A stretch of 64,000 nt of DNA from Chitinophaga sp. 180180018-3 (GTDB taxonomy: Bacteria; Bacteroidota; Bacteroidia; Chitinophagales; Chitinophagaceae): NCBI RefSeq assembly GCF_037893185.1, contig NZ_CP140772.1:434001-498000 (forward strand). The letters are read 5' to 3'. Below, one piece after another: positions 53,723 to 62,550 of the stretch. Below the pieces are notes generated by a model. That model was not told where the DNA came from, searched no databases, and saw only the letters and a program-made list of their open reading frames with translations. A program made the position numbers and the translations under genes. How positions within the stretch are numbered: position 1 is the first letter of the stretch; the number at the start of each line of letters is the position of its first letter.

Positions 53723-54088
53723 AACTTCTGCTCCAAAGGCGTGATCAATAAGGATCTTCCAGGTACCATCATCCTGTTGTTTCATTACTTCAATGCCTTT
53801 GGCATTTATTTTTACATCGTGGCCATCGGTGATGTTCCATTCAGATCTGCCTACAGCAATATTGCCTGTTTGCAGGCAGTAAACAGTTCTGATTTCCATC
53901 TTTCCTTTAACAGCTAAAATGGCTTTGATGGCTTCTTCAAATTTCTCTTTGCCGGAAACCGCTACACCAGGCTCCGGAACAATGATGCCGGAGGTATCGT
54001 ACATATTCATGACGGTGGCTACATCGCCGGAGTTAAATGCAGCGGCAAGGGTGGCGTGTGCTTCACGCGGAGTTTTAGGTAATTTCAT
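53708..54088 (-). CDS. SnoaL/NTF2-like (DUF4440-type) protein
   Basis: A 126-residue cytoplasmic protein of the NTF2-like cone fold. The pattern AHATLAAAFNSGDVATVMNMYDTSGIIVPEPG followed by KEKFEEAIKAIL and IEVMKQQDDGTWKILIDHAF is typical of DUF4440/SnoaL-like proteins. Such proteins bind small molecules or act as isomerases or hydrolases; the substrate here is unknown. It starts 20 bp after the PEP-mutase-family gene and probably shares its transcript. Confidence 0.85.
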   Translation of the reverse strand: MKLPKTPREAHATLAAAFNSGDVATVMNMYDTSGIIVPEPGVAVSGKEKFEEAIKAILAVKGKMEIRTVYCLQTGNIAVGRSEWNITDGHDVKINAKGIEVMKQQDDGTWKILIDHAFGAEVNLVP

Positions 54089-54108
54089 TGCTAAATGATT
54101 TATGATGA

Positions 54109-54879
54109 TTAAAGAAGTGGTGCGAGACTTTGTTGTGTGATGATCGCCTGGGAAATAGTATCTGCGGAAGTGTAAGTTTTAGTGAAGAGCCAGGGGCCCA
54201 TGCTTACACGTTTTACACCCAATTGATGTAACCTGTCGAGATCCGGCAGGCCGGGAAAGCTCATGACGTTAAGCGGCAGACGGGTATTGTCAACAGCTGC
54301 TGCAATATCTTCCGGTAAAGTAATAAAGGGAAGAAATATTCCATCAGCGCCACTGTCTTCATATAGCTTCAGCCTGCGGGCAGTTTCGGTTTGTCTGTCT
54401 TCTATATCCGCTATATAAGTATCGCAACGGACGTTGATGAACAGCTCCAGTTTTTCCGATGAAAGACCTTTCCTGATATATTCAATGGTACGTGCAAAAA
54501 CAGCATCCTTCAGTACACGTTTTGATTGAACGATCGTGGAGTCTTCGATGTTGATACCCGCAACTCCCAGCCGGGCAACGCGGAGCACATTTTCCAGGAT
54601 TTTTTCATCGGACGAACCATAGCCCATTTCCATATCTACCGATAGCGGAATATTAATAGCAGACAGGATACGATTGATGACGAAGAGATAATCACTGAAC
54701 GGCATATCTTCTCCGTCGTTATACCCGAGGCTGCCGGCAACCGCCATACTGGAGGTGGCAACCGCCGGAAAGGTATTGGCCTGTAGCACCTGTGCGCTCT
54801 TCGCATCCCAGGCATTGGGCAGTATAAACAGGTTCCCGGAGTGATGCAATGTTTTGAATTGTTCAAAATGAGCAGACAT
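54109..54879 (-). CDS. isocitrate lyase/PEP mutase superfamily protein
   Basis: A 256-residue TIM-barrel enzyme of the PEP mutase/ICL superfamily. Markers are LPNAWDAKSAQVLQ, the metal-site region SVDMEMGYGSS, and VAGINIEDS. The catalytic Cys loop of isocitrate lyases (KKCGH) is absent, so it is more like carboxyphosphonoenolpyruvate mutase or oxaloacetate-hydrolase-type members. C-C or C-P bond cleavage of a small acid is expected, but the substrate is not defined. It lies 71 bp after the AraC gene and 20 bp before the NTF2-like gene. Confidence 0.88.
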   Translation of the reverse strand: MSAHFEQFKTLHHSGNLFILPNAWDAKSAQVLQANTFPAVATSSMAVAGSLGYNDGEDMPFSDYLFVINRILSAINIPLSVDMEMGYGSSDEKILENVLRVARLGVAGINIEDSTIVQSKRVLKDAVFARTIEYIRKGLSSEKLELFINVRCDTYIADIEDRQTETARRLKLYEDSGADGIFLPFITLPEDIAAAVDNTRLPLNVMSFPGLPDLDRLHQLGVKRVSMGPWLFTKTYTSADTISQAIITQQSLAPLL

Positions 54880-54950
54880 AGCATATTATTTTTGTTGTGC
54901 AGTAAAGGTAGAATGAGGGGAGTAGGCAGAATTGTATAAAACGGAACAAA

Positions 54951-55769
54951 TTATTTTCCGGCTATTGCCTGGGAAACGGGATAATCAGCAGGGGTATAAT
55001 CAGACGGGGTAAAACCAGTGAAGGATTTGAAATCGCGGATAAAATGTGACTGATCAAAATAGCCACAATCATAAGTAATGGCAGTCAGCGAAGCATGTTT
55101 TTCTGTGACCAGTTGCAGGCTTAGCTGGAAGCGGTTGATCTTATTGTATAATTTCGGAGAGACACCGGTATGCTGCAGGAATAACCTGCGCAGGTAGCGG
55201 GAAGAGATGCGATGGCGGGTAGCGATGGTTTCTACCTGATCGGCCAGTGTAGTATTTTCGTTCATTTCTTCAATGACCCTGCCGACTATTGCAATACCGG
55301 CTGCCTGCTTTTCTTTGCCGGCAAGCCGGTTCAGCAGGAACGCTTCAATCAGTGTTATTCTTTTGTGTAATTCAGGTGTTTCCAGCAACCTGTTATGCAG
55401 GGCTTTTACACCGTTGCCCAACACCGCCTGCAGGTCGGATACCTGGTCGTTGAAGCGCGATATATCATCGTGCAGGAAGAAGGCAGCTGAGTGTGCATGG
55501 AAACGGATGCCCAGCATCCTGTTTTTCCCGAAAGATCTTACTGCAAGTGGCTGCGTGATCTTGCCCCATAGCTCAACGGGGGGAGTGGTGCAGAAAACAT
55601 TGTTGACAGCGGATTGCCAGAAGCCTTCACCAAGATTGAAAATGATTTCCATGTGCCCGCCGGGAAATACAATATCTTCCAGCGGTACGTTATTTTCTGA
55701 TTCGAAAATGTAGTAACACCTGATATATGGCCTGAGCCTTTCGCCTGGTATAATTTCCTGGTAGTACAT
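54951..55769 (-). CDS. AraC-family transcriptional regulator
   Basis: A 272-residue regulator. The N-terminal 150 residues (YYQEIIPGERLRPYIRCYYIFES...FPGGHMEIIFNLGEGF) match the cupin-like sensory part common to Bacteroidota AraC proteins (DUF6597 type). The C-terminal AraC helix-turn-helix has HRISSRYLRRLFLQHTG and YDCGYFDQSHFIRDFKSFTG. It starts 17 bp after the ThuA-like gene and so may be read from the siderophore-receptor transcript, or from its own promoter. Targets could be either of the flanking gene sets. Confidence 0.93.
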   Translation of the reverse strand: MYYQEIIPGERLRPYIRCYYIFESENNVPLEDIVFPGGHMEIIFNLGEGFWQSAVNNVFCTTPPVELWGKITQPLAVRSFGKNRMLGIRFHAHSAAFFLHDDISRFNDQVSDLQAVLGNGVKALHNRLLETPELHKRITLIEAFLLNRLAGKEKQAAGIAIVGRVIEEMNENTTLADQVETIATRHRISSRYLRRLFLQHTGVSPKLYNKINRFQLSLQLVTEKHASLTAITYDCGYFDQSHFIRDFKSFTGFTPSDYTPADYPVSQAIAGK

Positions 55770-55786
55770 GGAGAAAAAGCTGTTAG

Positions 55787-56485
55787 CTAATTTACTCCTT
55801 TTCTTTCAATTGCCCATTTTATTGCAGCATCAAAAAGCGTGAGCCCGTTTTTGTTGAGTGCAGTGAAAGTGGTATTGTCGAGGAATATCATTACTCTTCT
55901 GGCAGGCGCGAGGAAATCGTAATCCATGGTGGCGCCTTTTTCATAACCGAAGATGACAGCTTTATCCGGCTGTCCTGGTAAAGTAGCAATGATGGTTGCA
56001 CCGAGACCTGGTTTGCCCCAGCCCATGGTCTGATCTTTCGGGTAAACAGCTATCATGCCTGCTGCAATGCCTCCTGACAAGGGATGCGGGGCATTAACCA
56101 TCCAGATGTAATGTTCCTTTTCCACCTCTCCGAAATCCACATTTTTATGTTTTCCGGTATAGCGCATATCGTCGAGTATATCATTCTCCCACATCAGCAC
56201 AGGAATTTTTACATCGGCATATTTTCCGGCGAGCTGTTGTGAGCTGACAGTAGAGGAGATTATCACAAGATCGTATCCATCTGCTTTGGATGCAGGTTCG
56301 CTTTCATCTGCGAAGCTAACCGTGTAGCCCAGTGACTCGATATGCTGTTTTACTTTTTCATCAGTTTCCCTGTCTTTATAATTTGTACGCAGCACATAGA
56401 TGATCTTTCCTTTGGCAGATTGAGCCTGGGAATTAACAGGCAGGTATAACATAGCTGCCAGCAGGAAGTATATAATCTTTTTCAT
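55787..56485 (-). CDS. secreted ThuA/glutamine-amidotransferase-like protein
   Basis: A 232-residue protein with signal peptide MKKIIYFLLAAMLYLPVNSQAQ. The body has a flavodoxin-like alternating pattern (KGKIIYVLRTNYKDRETDEKV, DGYDLVIISSTVSS, IPVLMWENDILDDM), and HPLSGGIAAGMIAVY recalls ThuA-type or class I GATase-like folds. The GATase catalytic Cys is not visible, so amidotransferase activity is unlikely. It begins 18 bp after the siderophore receptor gene stops, and probably belongs to its operon. Function unknown. Confidence 0.7.
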   Translation of the reverse strand: MKKIIYFLLAAMLYLPVNSQAQSAKGKIIYVLRTNYKDRETDEKVKQHIESLGYTVSFADESEPASKADGYDLVIISSTVSSQQLAGKYADVKIPVLMWENDILDDMRYTGKHKNVDFGEVEKEHYIWMVNAPHPLSGGIAAGMIAVYPKDQTMGWGKPGLGATIIATLPGQPDKAVIFGYEKGATMDYDFLAPARRVMIFLDNTTFTALNKNGLTLFDAAIKWAIERKGVN

Positions 56486-56503
56486 GTTGTAGTGGTTTAG
56501 CGG

Positions 56504-58999
56504 TTAGAAGATATAAGATACAGATGTCAGCCAGTTTCGCGGTGCTCCGGGATAGAGCCGGGAGCTGTCGTATCCGCCTACCCAATGTGTTTTATTCGTG
56601 ATATTATTGAAATTGAGTTGTATCAATAGCTTGTTCATACGATAGTACAGGGCGCTATTAACCAGCAGGTATTCAGGGCCTGAAGAGGGAATGATGCCGT
56701 TAGTACCGAGGAAACCAAAGGTGCGTTTTCCCACATAGTTTGCGCCGGCGCCTATTCCAAAGCCTTTCAGCGGTCCGTTTAAGCATTCGTATTTCGCCCA
56801 GATGCTACCCTGGTCTTTGGGGGCATTGGGTTTTTGCTGATGGTTGTAAAGCGTGTCTGTCATGCCTTTGGCGCCTTCCACCACGGCATCGTTGTGGGCG
56901 TAGGTAGCGATGATATAAAGATTGGGAAGTATGCTGCCTACAATATCCAGTTCCACGCCTTTAGATTTTTCTTTACCGATTTGGATCAGCTTATCCGGGT
57001 TGTCCGGATCCAGGGCGTTGTACAGGGAATTGCGTTGCTCGATGGAGTAAACAGACATTGTAGCGCTGAGCCGGTTGTTGAACCAGGAGGTTTTTAAGCC
57101 GGCTTCGAGGAGTATACTTTTCAATGGGTCGAAAGGCCCGCCGTTCAGCGGGTTCTGGCTGGCGGCCGACTGCGGATTGTATCCGGCCGCGTATGTTGCA
57201 TAGGCGTTGATGTGCGCATTCACTTCATAGGTAGCGCCGATGCGGGGCAGTACGGAGTGTTGCTTCACTTTATTTACGTTGCCGGTGGCGTAGCCGAGGT
57301 GATCGATGTAGTAGTTGTAACGCAGTCCTGCCAGGAGTTTCAGCCGGTTAACAGTAATCTGGTCCTGTACGTATATGCTATGCTGTTGTGCATAGTAGGG
57401 TACTACCACATCTGTATTGTTAGGCTGGTAAACATAACCGTTTACATCCAGTAAGGAATGCTGATTAGCAGAGAGGTCGAATGATGGCACATTAGGTTTG
57501 GGAATCATCCTGCCCTTGTACTGATAGAACTCATATTTCGCAGAATCCTTCACTGCGTATTTGGTGGCGATGGTGCCATCTTTCAGGCGGTAACCGGTGG
57601 CATCGGACTGAGAAGATCCAACAGGAATGCGGCTGTCGTTGAAGTCGTATCCCACCACTACTTTATGTTCCGGCATTCCGGTTTTGAAATCGAAGTTCAG
57701 ATAGCTGCTAAGGCTGTTGGCGTATTGTTCGTTATGCCGCATGCTGGCTCTTCTGAAGGCCAGTTCCTGAATCTGTTTACCCTGTTTGTCGACGGCGAAT
57801 GCGGTGCTTCTGTGTTCAAAGAGATCCTGGCGGTAGCCTGTTCTGAGAAAAGACGTGTTGAAGGTGATGTGCTCAGCCACGCGATGGCTGAGTGAAGCAG
57901 TAACGAGGTACGTTTCTTCTTTGAGATAGTCGTTGATGTCTGCCACATTCATAGAAATGGGCGTGGAGTACAGATCGCTGGAACCGAAAACAGACTGGCC
58001 TCTGTCGAGCCGGCTGTCTGATTTGTTGTACACCACATCCAGGTTGATCCTGGTTTTTTCAGAAGGAAGATAAGAGATGGAAGGGGCAATGACGATGTTC
58101 TTATCGAACATCAGGTCGCGGAAGGAGTTGGCGTTTTCGTAGCCGAGATTGAGACGGTATAATACGGTTTTATCTTTATTCAGCGGACCGGTAAAGTCGG
58201 TATTGATACGCATGGTATTCCAGCTGCCGAGTTGAAGATTCACGGATTTACGATCTTCCTGCAGCGGTTTTTTAGTCACTTTGTTGATGGTGCCTCCGGG
58301 GTTTGCATTGCCGTAAAGGGCTGCGGCAGGGCCTTTTATCACTTCCACACGCTCGAGATAATTGAGCAGGTTCTGCCGCCAGAAGCCATTGAAAGTTCTG
58401 AGGCCGTTGAACAACTGCGTAGAGCTGTTGGTGCCTACGCCGCCCTGGTTGCGGAATCCACGGATGGTAACATCATCATAGAAAGTATGCTGGTTCACAC
58501 CGCTCATGTTTTTGACGATGTCGGACATACGTACGGCGCCCTGATCCTGCATCACTTCTTTGGTAACATACTGGATCGACTGTGGCACATCTTTAATGGG
58601 CATAGCGGTTTTGCTGCCGGCGTAGCTTTCTGTATTCGTGTAGCCTTTTTCTTTTCTTCCTGTTACTTCTACCGCCTGTAGTGCTGTAGAGGTATTGAGA
58701 AGATGAACATGCAGGAGCTTTTCCTGCGTATTGCTGCGCAGCATGAATTTTTCCTGGAATGTTTCATAGCCTACATGAGAAAAAACAACCTGGTGTTGAC
58801 CGGGCTTAATGCCGGTAAAAGTGTAACGCCCTGAAGAGTCGCTCAGTGTCACCTGTTCGCCGAGCCGTATGCTGACGCCGGGTATCGGCTGATTAAGCTC
58901 ATCCGTTATAATACCCTTTAAAATGGTTTGTGCCTTGCCAAGAACAGTCAATAGTAGTAATGCCAGACATATGCCTGCCTGCCGGTGAAATTGCCTCAT
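56504..58999 (-). CDS. TonB-dependent siderophore receptor
   Basis: An 831-residue outer-membrane transporter. After the signal peptide (ending near LGKAQT) comes a carboxypeptidase-regulatory-like domain (GIITDELNQPIPGVSIRLG). The plug follows, with IKDVPQSIQYVTKEVMQDQGAVRMSDIVKNM-like sequence, typical of the FhuA/FecA-type siderophore receptor family (DVPQSI and GxRN motifs), including GFRNQGG and RVEVIKGPAAALYGN. The beta-barrel ends in an aromatic residue (VSYIF). I chose the ATG at 58999; a longer frame to 59110 adds an improbable leader. Ferric siderophore uptake is the usual role. No Fur box could be set by eye. Confidence 0.92.
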   Translation of the reverse strand: MRQFHRQAGICLALLLLTVLGKAQTILKGIITDELNQPIPGVSIRLGEQVTLSDSSGRYTFTGIKPGQHQVVFSHVGYETFQEKFMLRSNTQEKLLHVHLLNTSTALQAVEVTGRKEKGYTNTESYAGSKTAMPIKDVPQSIQYVTKEVMQDQGAVRMSDIVKNMSGVNQHTFYDDVTIRGFRNQGGVGTNSSTQLFNGLRTFNGFWRQNLLNYLERVEVIKGPAAALYGNANPGGTINKVTKKPLQEDRKSVNLQLGSWNTMRINTDFTGPLNKDKTVLYRLNLGYENANSFRDLMFDKNIVIAPSISYLPSEKTRINLDVVYNKSDSRLDRGQSVFGSSDLYSTPISMNVADINDYLKEETYLVTASLSHRVAEHITFNTSFLRTGYRQDLFEHRSTAFAVDKQGKQIQELAFRRASMRHNEQYANSLSSYLNFDFKTGMPEHKVVVGYDFNDSRIPVGSSQSDATGYRLKDGTIATKYAVKDSAKYEFYQYKGRMIPKPNVPSFDLSANQHSLLDVNGYVYQPNNTDVVVPYYAQQHSIYVQDQITVNRLKLLAGLRYNYYIDHLGYATGNVNKVKQHSVLPRIGATYEVNAHINAYATYAAGYNPQSAASQNPLNGGPFDPLKSILLEAGLKTSWFNNRLSATMSVYSIEQRNSLYNALDPDNPDKLIQIGKEKSKGVELDIVGSILPNLYIIATYAHNDAVVEGAKGMTDTLYNHQQKPNAPKDQGSIWAKYECLNGPLKGFGIGAGANYVGKRTFGFLGTNGIIPSSGPEYLLVNSALYYRMNKLLIQLNFNNITNKTHWVGGYDSSRLYPGAPRNWLTSVSYIF

Positions 59000-59249
59000 C
59001 AGGAAAAAATTATAATGCTCAGTTGTACAGGGGAGGATGAAAATAAATCTCCGCGAAGGTATTGCCGGAGGTATAAACAAGCTGATCGGATCGGGAAAAA
59101 AACTGTTCATAAGCGGAAAAACAGGGAGTATATAAAGATTCGACAGGCATAAGAACTTGATAATTATCTTGTTGAATACCGAATGGAGGGATGAACCGGA
59201 ATCGCCGTCTTATAAATGACTGTACTGGTGTACTATACTTTGAAATTTG

Positions 59250-61772
59250 ATGTTGATGCGGGTGACCTACAACTGGATTTTGGAACGATCAGTCCTGCTT
59301 TTTTGTCTGCTAGTGTTTATGCAGATGACATATGCGCAAGGTACTGCATCAATAACAGGGAAGGTGGTGAACAAATTCACGGAGGAGCCTTTACCTTTTG
59401 CGACCGTTTACTGGAAGGCGGCTGATTTTGGTGTGATGACTGATAGTGCCGGTTCATTTACGATTAAAAAAAGTTTCCGGCCGGCGGATACGCTGGTAGT
59501 GCGGTATGTTGGGTATGTGCCCAAACATATTCCACTACAACATGCTATGGCGGCGGATCTGGTGATACCGTTGGAGGCTACCGTGAACATTGGGGTGGAA
59601 GTAAAGGCAAAACTGGACCGTGGCCTGGTGTGGTGGCGACAAATAGTGGCACATAAGCAGGCGAATGAACCCGGGCATTATGAAAGTTATTACGCTGATC
59701 TGTACAACAAACTGGAAATAGATATTGCCAATATCAACAGAAAACGATTTGAACATTCCAGGATACTGAAGCCTTACTCCTTTATCACCCGGCAGATGGA
59801 TACCACCTCTGAGCAAACACCCTTCCTGCCTGTATTTCTCAGCGAATCCGTGTCGGATTATTATATAGCCGGAGCGCCTCCGAAGGTGCGGGAAGAAATA
59901 CGTGCACTGAACACCAGCGGCATTAAAAATGAGTCGGTGATGGAGTACCTCGGTGGCATCAACCAGAAAGTAAATACTTACAATAATTACATGTACATAT
60001 TCGGCCGTGAGTTTGTGAGCCCTGTCAGCAGTACGGGCGACAGGTATTACAACTACAAAGGCCTGGATACTATTACAAGAAACGGTCAGGAATACTATCA
60101 TCTTGCCTTTACGCCAAAGCGGGAGGGCGAGAATCTTTTTGCCGGCGATTGCTGGATACAAAGCAATACCTGGGCTTTGCAGAAGATCAGTCTTTCTATT
60201 TCCAAAGTAGTCAGCATCAACTTTGTAAAACGGCTGGATATTATTCAGGAGTTCAATCAGCTGAATGAGCGGGAATGGGTGGTTACGAAAGATAAATGTA
60301 TTGTGGAGCTGTCGCCGTTGGGCAAAGAGAAAACTTCTTTCATCGGAAGAAAAACCACTTTATACCGCAACATAGCGGTTAATCAGCAGCATATCAACGG
60401 TAGGCTGGGCGCTAACCGGCGGAAGGAGGAAGTGGTGATAGCAGATAGTGCAGTAGTTAACGGCAAGCGTTACATGGAACAGCACCGGCCTGAATCCCTC
60501 ACTGCTAATGAGCTGCGTGCCATCACGCTGATAGATACGCTGAAATCCATGCCTGAGTTCAGGCGGCTTAGTAACACCGTCACGTTCCTGGTAGATGGGC
60601 ATATCAAGCTGGGCAAAGTAGAGATCGGGCCCTGGTACAAATGGATAAGCCGTAACCGGGTGGAGGGGATGCGCTTCCGGTTTGATCTGGGAACTACTCC
60701 GCAGTTCAATCGTAATCTGCGCCTGTTCGGGTACCTGGCGTATGGTATGAAAGATAAATCGCTGAAGGGTAAGATGGCAGTGTCTTACAGCCTGCCAGGA
60801 GATAATGGCTGGAGCATATTCTCCTCTTACAAAAATGATCTCGATAATAATCAACGTGGGTTTAATGGCGAAGAAGTGTCGTTGGATAATATTTTCGGAC
60901 AGGTGGTACGAAGGCATGGTATTCCGCAAAAGTTTATCCGGGAGGATGAAGTGAAATTGTCGGTGCTGAAACAGTTTCCGCAGCAGTATTCCCTGCAGGG
61001 AACAGTATCGAGGAATGTATACAACACATTTGATCCACTTCCGTCGCACAAAATGTTTTTTCCGGAAGGAGCACATAACAGCCATATTGTGAACACGGAG
61101 TTTCAGTTGAAATTCCGGTATGCGCCAGGGGAGCGGGAAATCAAAACTTTCCGGAAAGTAAGGCGCCTGCGCAGCGATCTGCCGGTAACGGAACTGAGCT
61201 GGTCGTTTGCGCCCTCCGGTGTACTCGATAGTAAATACAATTACCAGAAGCTGAGCCTGAATGTGAATCAGCAGTTCCAGATTCCCCGCTGGGGCCGTGT
61301 GAATTACATGGTGTATGCAGGGAAGATTTTTGCAGACAAACTTCCTTTTATGTTATTGCAGGTACATCCGGGTAACGAAACCTATTACTACAACAAAGAA
61401 GCGTTCAGTCTGATGAATAAATATGAATTCTTCAGTGATGAATATGTAGGCGTGAATATTGAGCACAACTTCAACGGGAAGTTATTGAACCTGCTTCCGT
61501 TTATGAGGAAGACGGGGGTAAGACAGTTCTGGAATGTTAAGACCGTAACCGGTAACCTGTCGTATAAAAACAGGGTGTTTAACAACATGGAATTCGGCAG
61601 TTACGGCATGCGGTCGTTGCGGGGGAATGTTTATACAGAAGTAGGAACCGGTTTTGATAATATTTTTAAATACTTCCGAATAGATGCGGTATGGCGTATT
61701 TACCCCAAGAAAACGCCTATGGGACATACTGGTAATTTTGGTCTGTTTGGCAGTTTCAGGTTACAGTTCTAG
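59250..61772 (+). CDS. DUF5686 family outer-membrane-associated protein with CarboxypepD_reg-like domain
   Basis: An 840-residue exported protein. The signal peptide ends near MTYAQG. A carboxypeptidase-D-regulatory-like domain follows (ITGKVVNKFTEEPLPFATVYWK...YVGYVPKHIPL). The remainder, with NKLEIDIANINRKRF, FLPVFLSESVSDYYI, FGREFVSPVSS and a C-terminal region that looks like beta-barrel strands ending GSFRLQF, matches DUF5686 proteins of Bacteroidota. Function is not established; an outer-membrane barrel is inferred. The frame begins with alternating TTG and ATG codons; ATG at 59250 or 59256 is the best start. Divergent from the siderophore receptor, and ended by a palindromic terminator. 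Confidence 0.85.
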   Translation: MLMRVTYNWILERSVLLFCLLVFMQMTYAQGTASITGKVVNKFTEEPLPFATVYWKAADFGVMTDSAGSFTIKKSFRPADTLVVRYVGYVPKHIPLQHAMAADLVIPLEATVNIGVEVKAKLDRGLVWWRQIVAHKQANEPGHYESYYADLYNKLEIDIANINRKRFEHSRILKPYSFITRQMDTTSEQTPFLPVFLSESVSDYYIAGAPPKVREEIRALNTSGIKNESVMEYLGGINQKVNTYNNYMYIFGREFVSPVSSTGDRYYNYKGLDTITRNGQEYYHLAFTPKREGENLFAGDCWIQSNTWALQKISLSISKVVSINFVKRLDIIQEFNQLNEREWVVTKDKCIVELSPLGKEKTSFIGRKTTLYRNIAVNQQHINGRLGANRRKEEVVIADSAVVNGKRYMEQHRPESLTANELRAITLIDTLKSMPEFRRLSNTVTFLVDGHIKLGKVEIGPWYKWISRNRVEGMRFRFDLGTTPQFNRNLRLFGYLAYGMKDKSLKGKMAVSYSLPGDNGWSIFSSYKNDLDNNQRGFNGEEVSLDNIFGQVVRRHGIPQKFIREDEVKLSVLKQFPQQYSLQGTVSRNVYNTFDPLPSHKMFFPEGAHNSHIVNTEFQLKFRYAPGEREIKTFRKVRRLRSDLPVTELSWSFAPSGVLDSKYNYQKLSLNVNQQFQIPRWGRVNYMVYAGKIFADKLPFMLLQVHPGNETYYYNKEAFSLMNKYEFFSDEYVGVNIEHNFNGKLLNLLPFMRKTGVRQFWNVKTVTGNLSYKNRVFNNMEFGSYGMRSLRGNVYTEVGTGFDNIFKYFRIDAVWRIYPKKTPMGHTGNFGLFGSFRLQF

Positions 61773-61795
61773 TTTTTGGGATTTATTACGATATT

Positions 61796-61823
61796 AAAAA
61801 GGCGCCTCATGAGGCGCCTTTTT
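61796..61823. terminator. bidirectional terminator, 28-bp perfect palindrome
   Basis: Five A, then GGCGCCTCATGAGGCGCC, then five T: a perfect palindrome with GC-rich stem, A-tract and T-tract. It serves the convergent DUF5686 gene and the lipoprotein gene at 61848. Confidence 0.93.
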
Positions 61824-61847
61824 CCAGTGTGATAGTTATAGTGATAG

Positions 61848-62501
61848 TTATTGTTTTACAAAGGTACGTACACTGTTACCGAAGCCCTGGGGCGCTTCGA
61901 TGGCCCATTTCAATGTAACAGTGCCGCCGGAACGGTCTATAGACGTCTTATCAAGGAATATCCCTCCCAATGGCGTAGGCTGATTGGGGCCTACCAGTGT
62001 GTTGAGATCAGTTAATCCGATCACATAAGGGAAAAAGAACACCGGGTTGTTGCCAGCAGCCACACCACCCAGATTGTCGACTGAGTATAAACCAGTGGCC
62101 AGTTTAGTAATGTGAACAACGGCGCTGTTGGAAGTCCTTTTATACGTTCCGCTGATATCATCGCTGGCTGGTGTACTCGTAACCAGCACCAGCCTTGTTG
62201 CCTGCGTTCTGTAGCCCCATTTATTGATCGCCTGGAAGTTTACAAAGTACACTCCGGGAGTTTTGGGATCTACGGGATTAACGAGCGGCGTCAGGGTAGT
62301 AGTGCTGTTAGCCAGGCTGTCGAAGGCCGTTGCACCAGGATCAGTATACGTACTCCCGATAGAAATGGCCAGCGCGGGATCACCTTTCAGGGTGATGACC
62401 GGGTAAACGGGCGTAACAGTTTGCTTAATTACACCTTCTGAGTTTTTTGTACAGGAGGAGAATATGATGCAGCCCGCCAGTAAGAAATATAATGCTTTCA
62501 T
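61848..62501 (-). CDS. lipoprotein with DUF5011-type immunoglobulin-like domain
   Basis: A 217-residue lipoprotein with lipobox IIFSSCTKN. The segment YPVITLKGDPALAISIGSTYTDPGATAFDS is the start of a bacterial Ig-like DUF5011 domain, in which the TYTDPGATA pattern is diagnostic. The second half is a beta-rich domain of the type often found in surface lipoproteins encoded after susCD pairs (LKWAIEAPQGFGNSVRTFVKQ end). It lies 49 bp after the SusD-like gene and is probably co-transcribed, fitting a surface glycan- or protein-binding accessory protein. I chose the ATG at 62501, because the lipoprotein signal starts there. Confidence 0.85.
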   Translation of the reverse strand: MKALYFLLAGCIIFSSCTKNSEGVIKQTVTPVYPVITLKGDPALAISIGSTYTDPGATAFDSLANSTTTLTPLVNPVDPKTPGVYFVNFQAINKWGYRTQATRLVLVTSTPASDDISGTYKRTSNSAVVHITKLATGLYSVDNLGGVAAGNNPVFFFPYVIGLTDLNTLVGPNQPTPLGGIFLDKTSIDRSGGTVTLKWAIEAPQGFGNSVRTFVKQ

Positions 62502-62550
62502 GTAGAGTAATTGTTTGTTAAAGAATAGTTCATTACAAGAGCAGTGCTTC

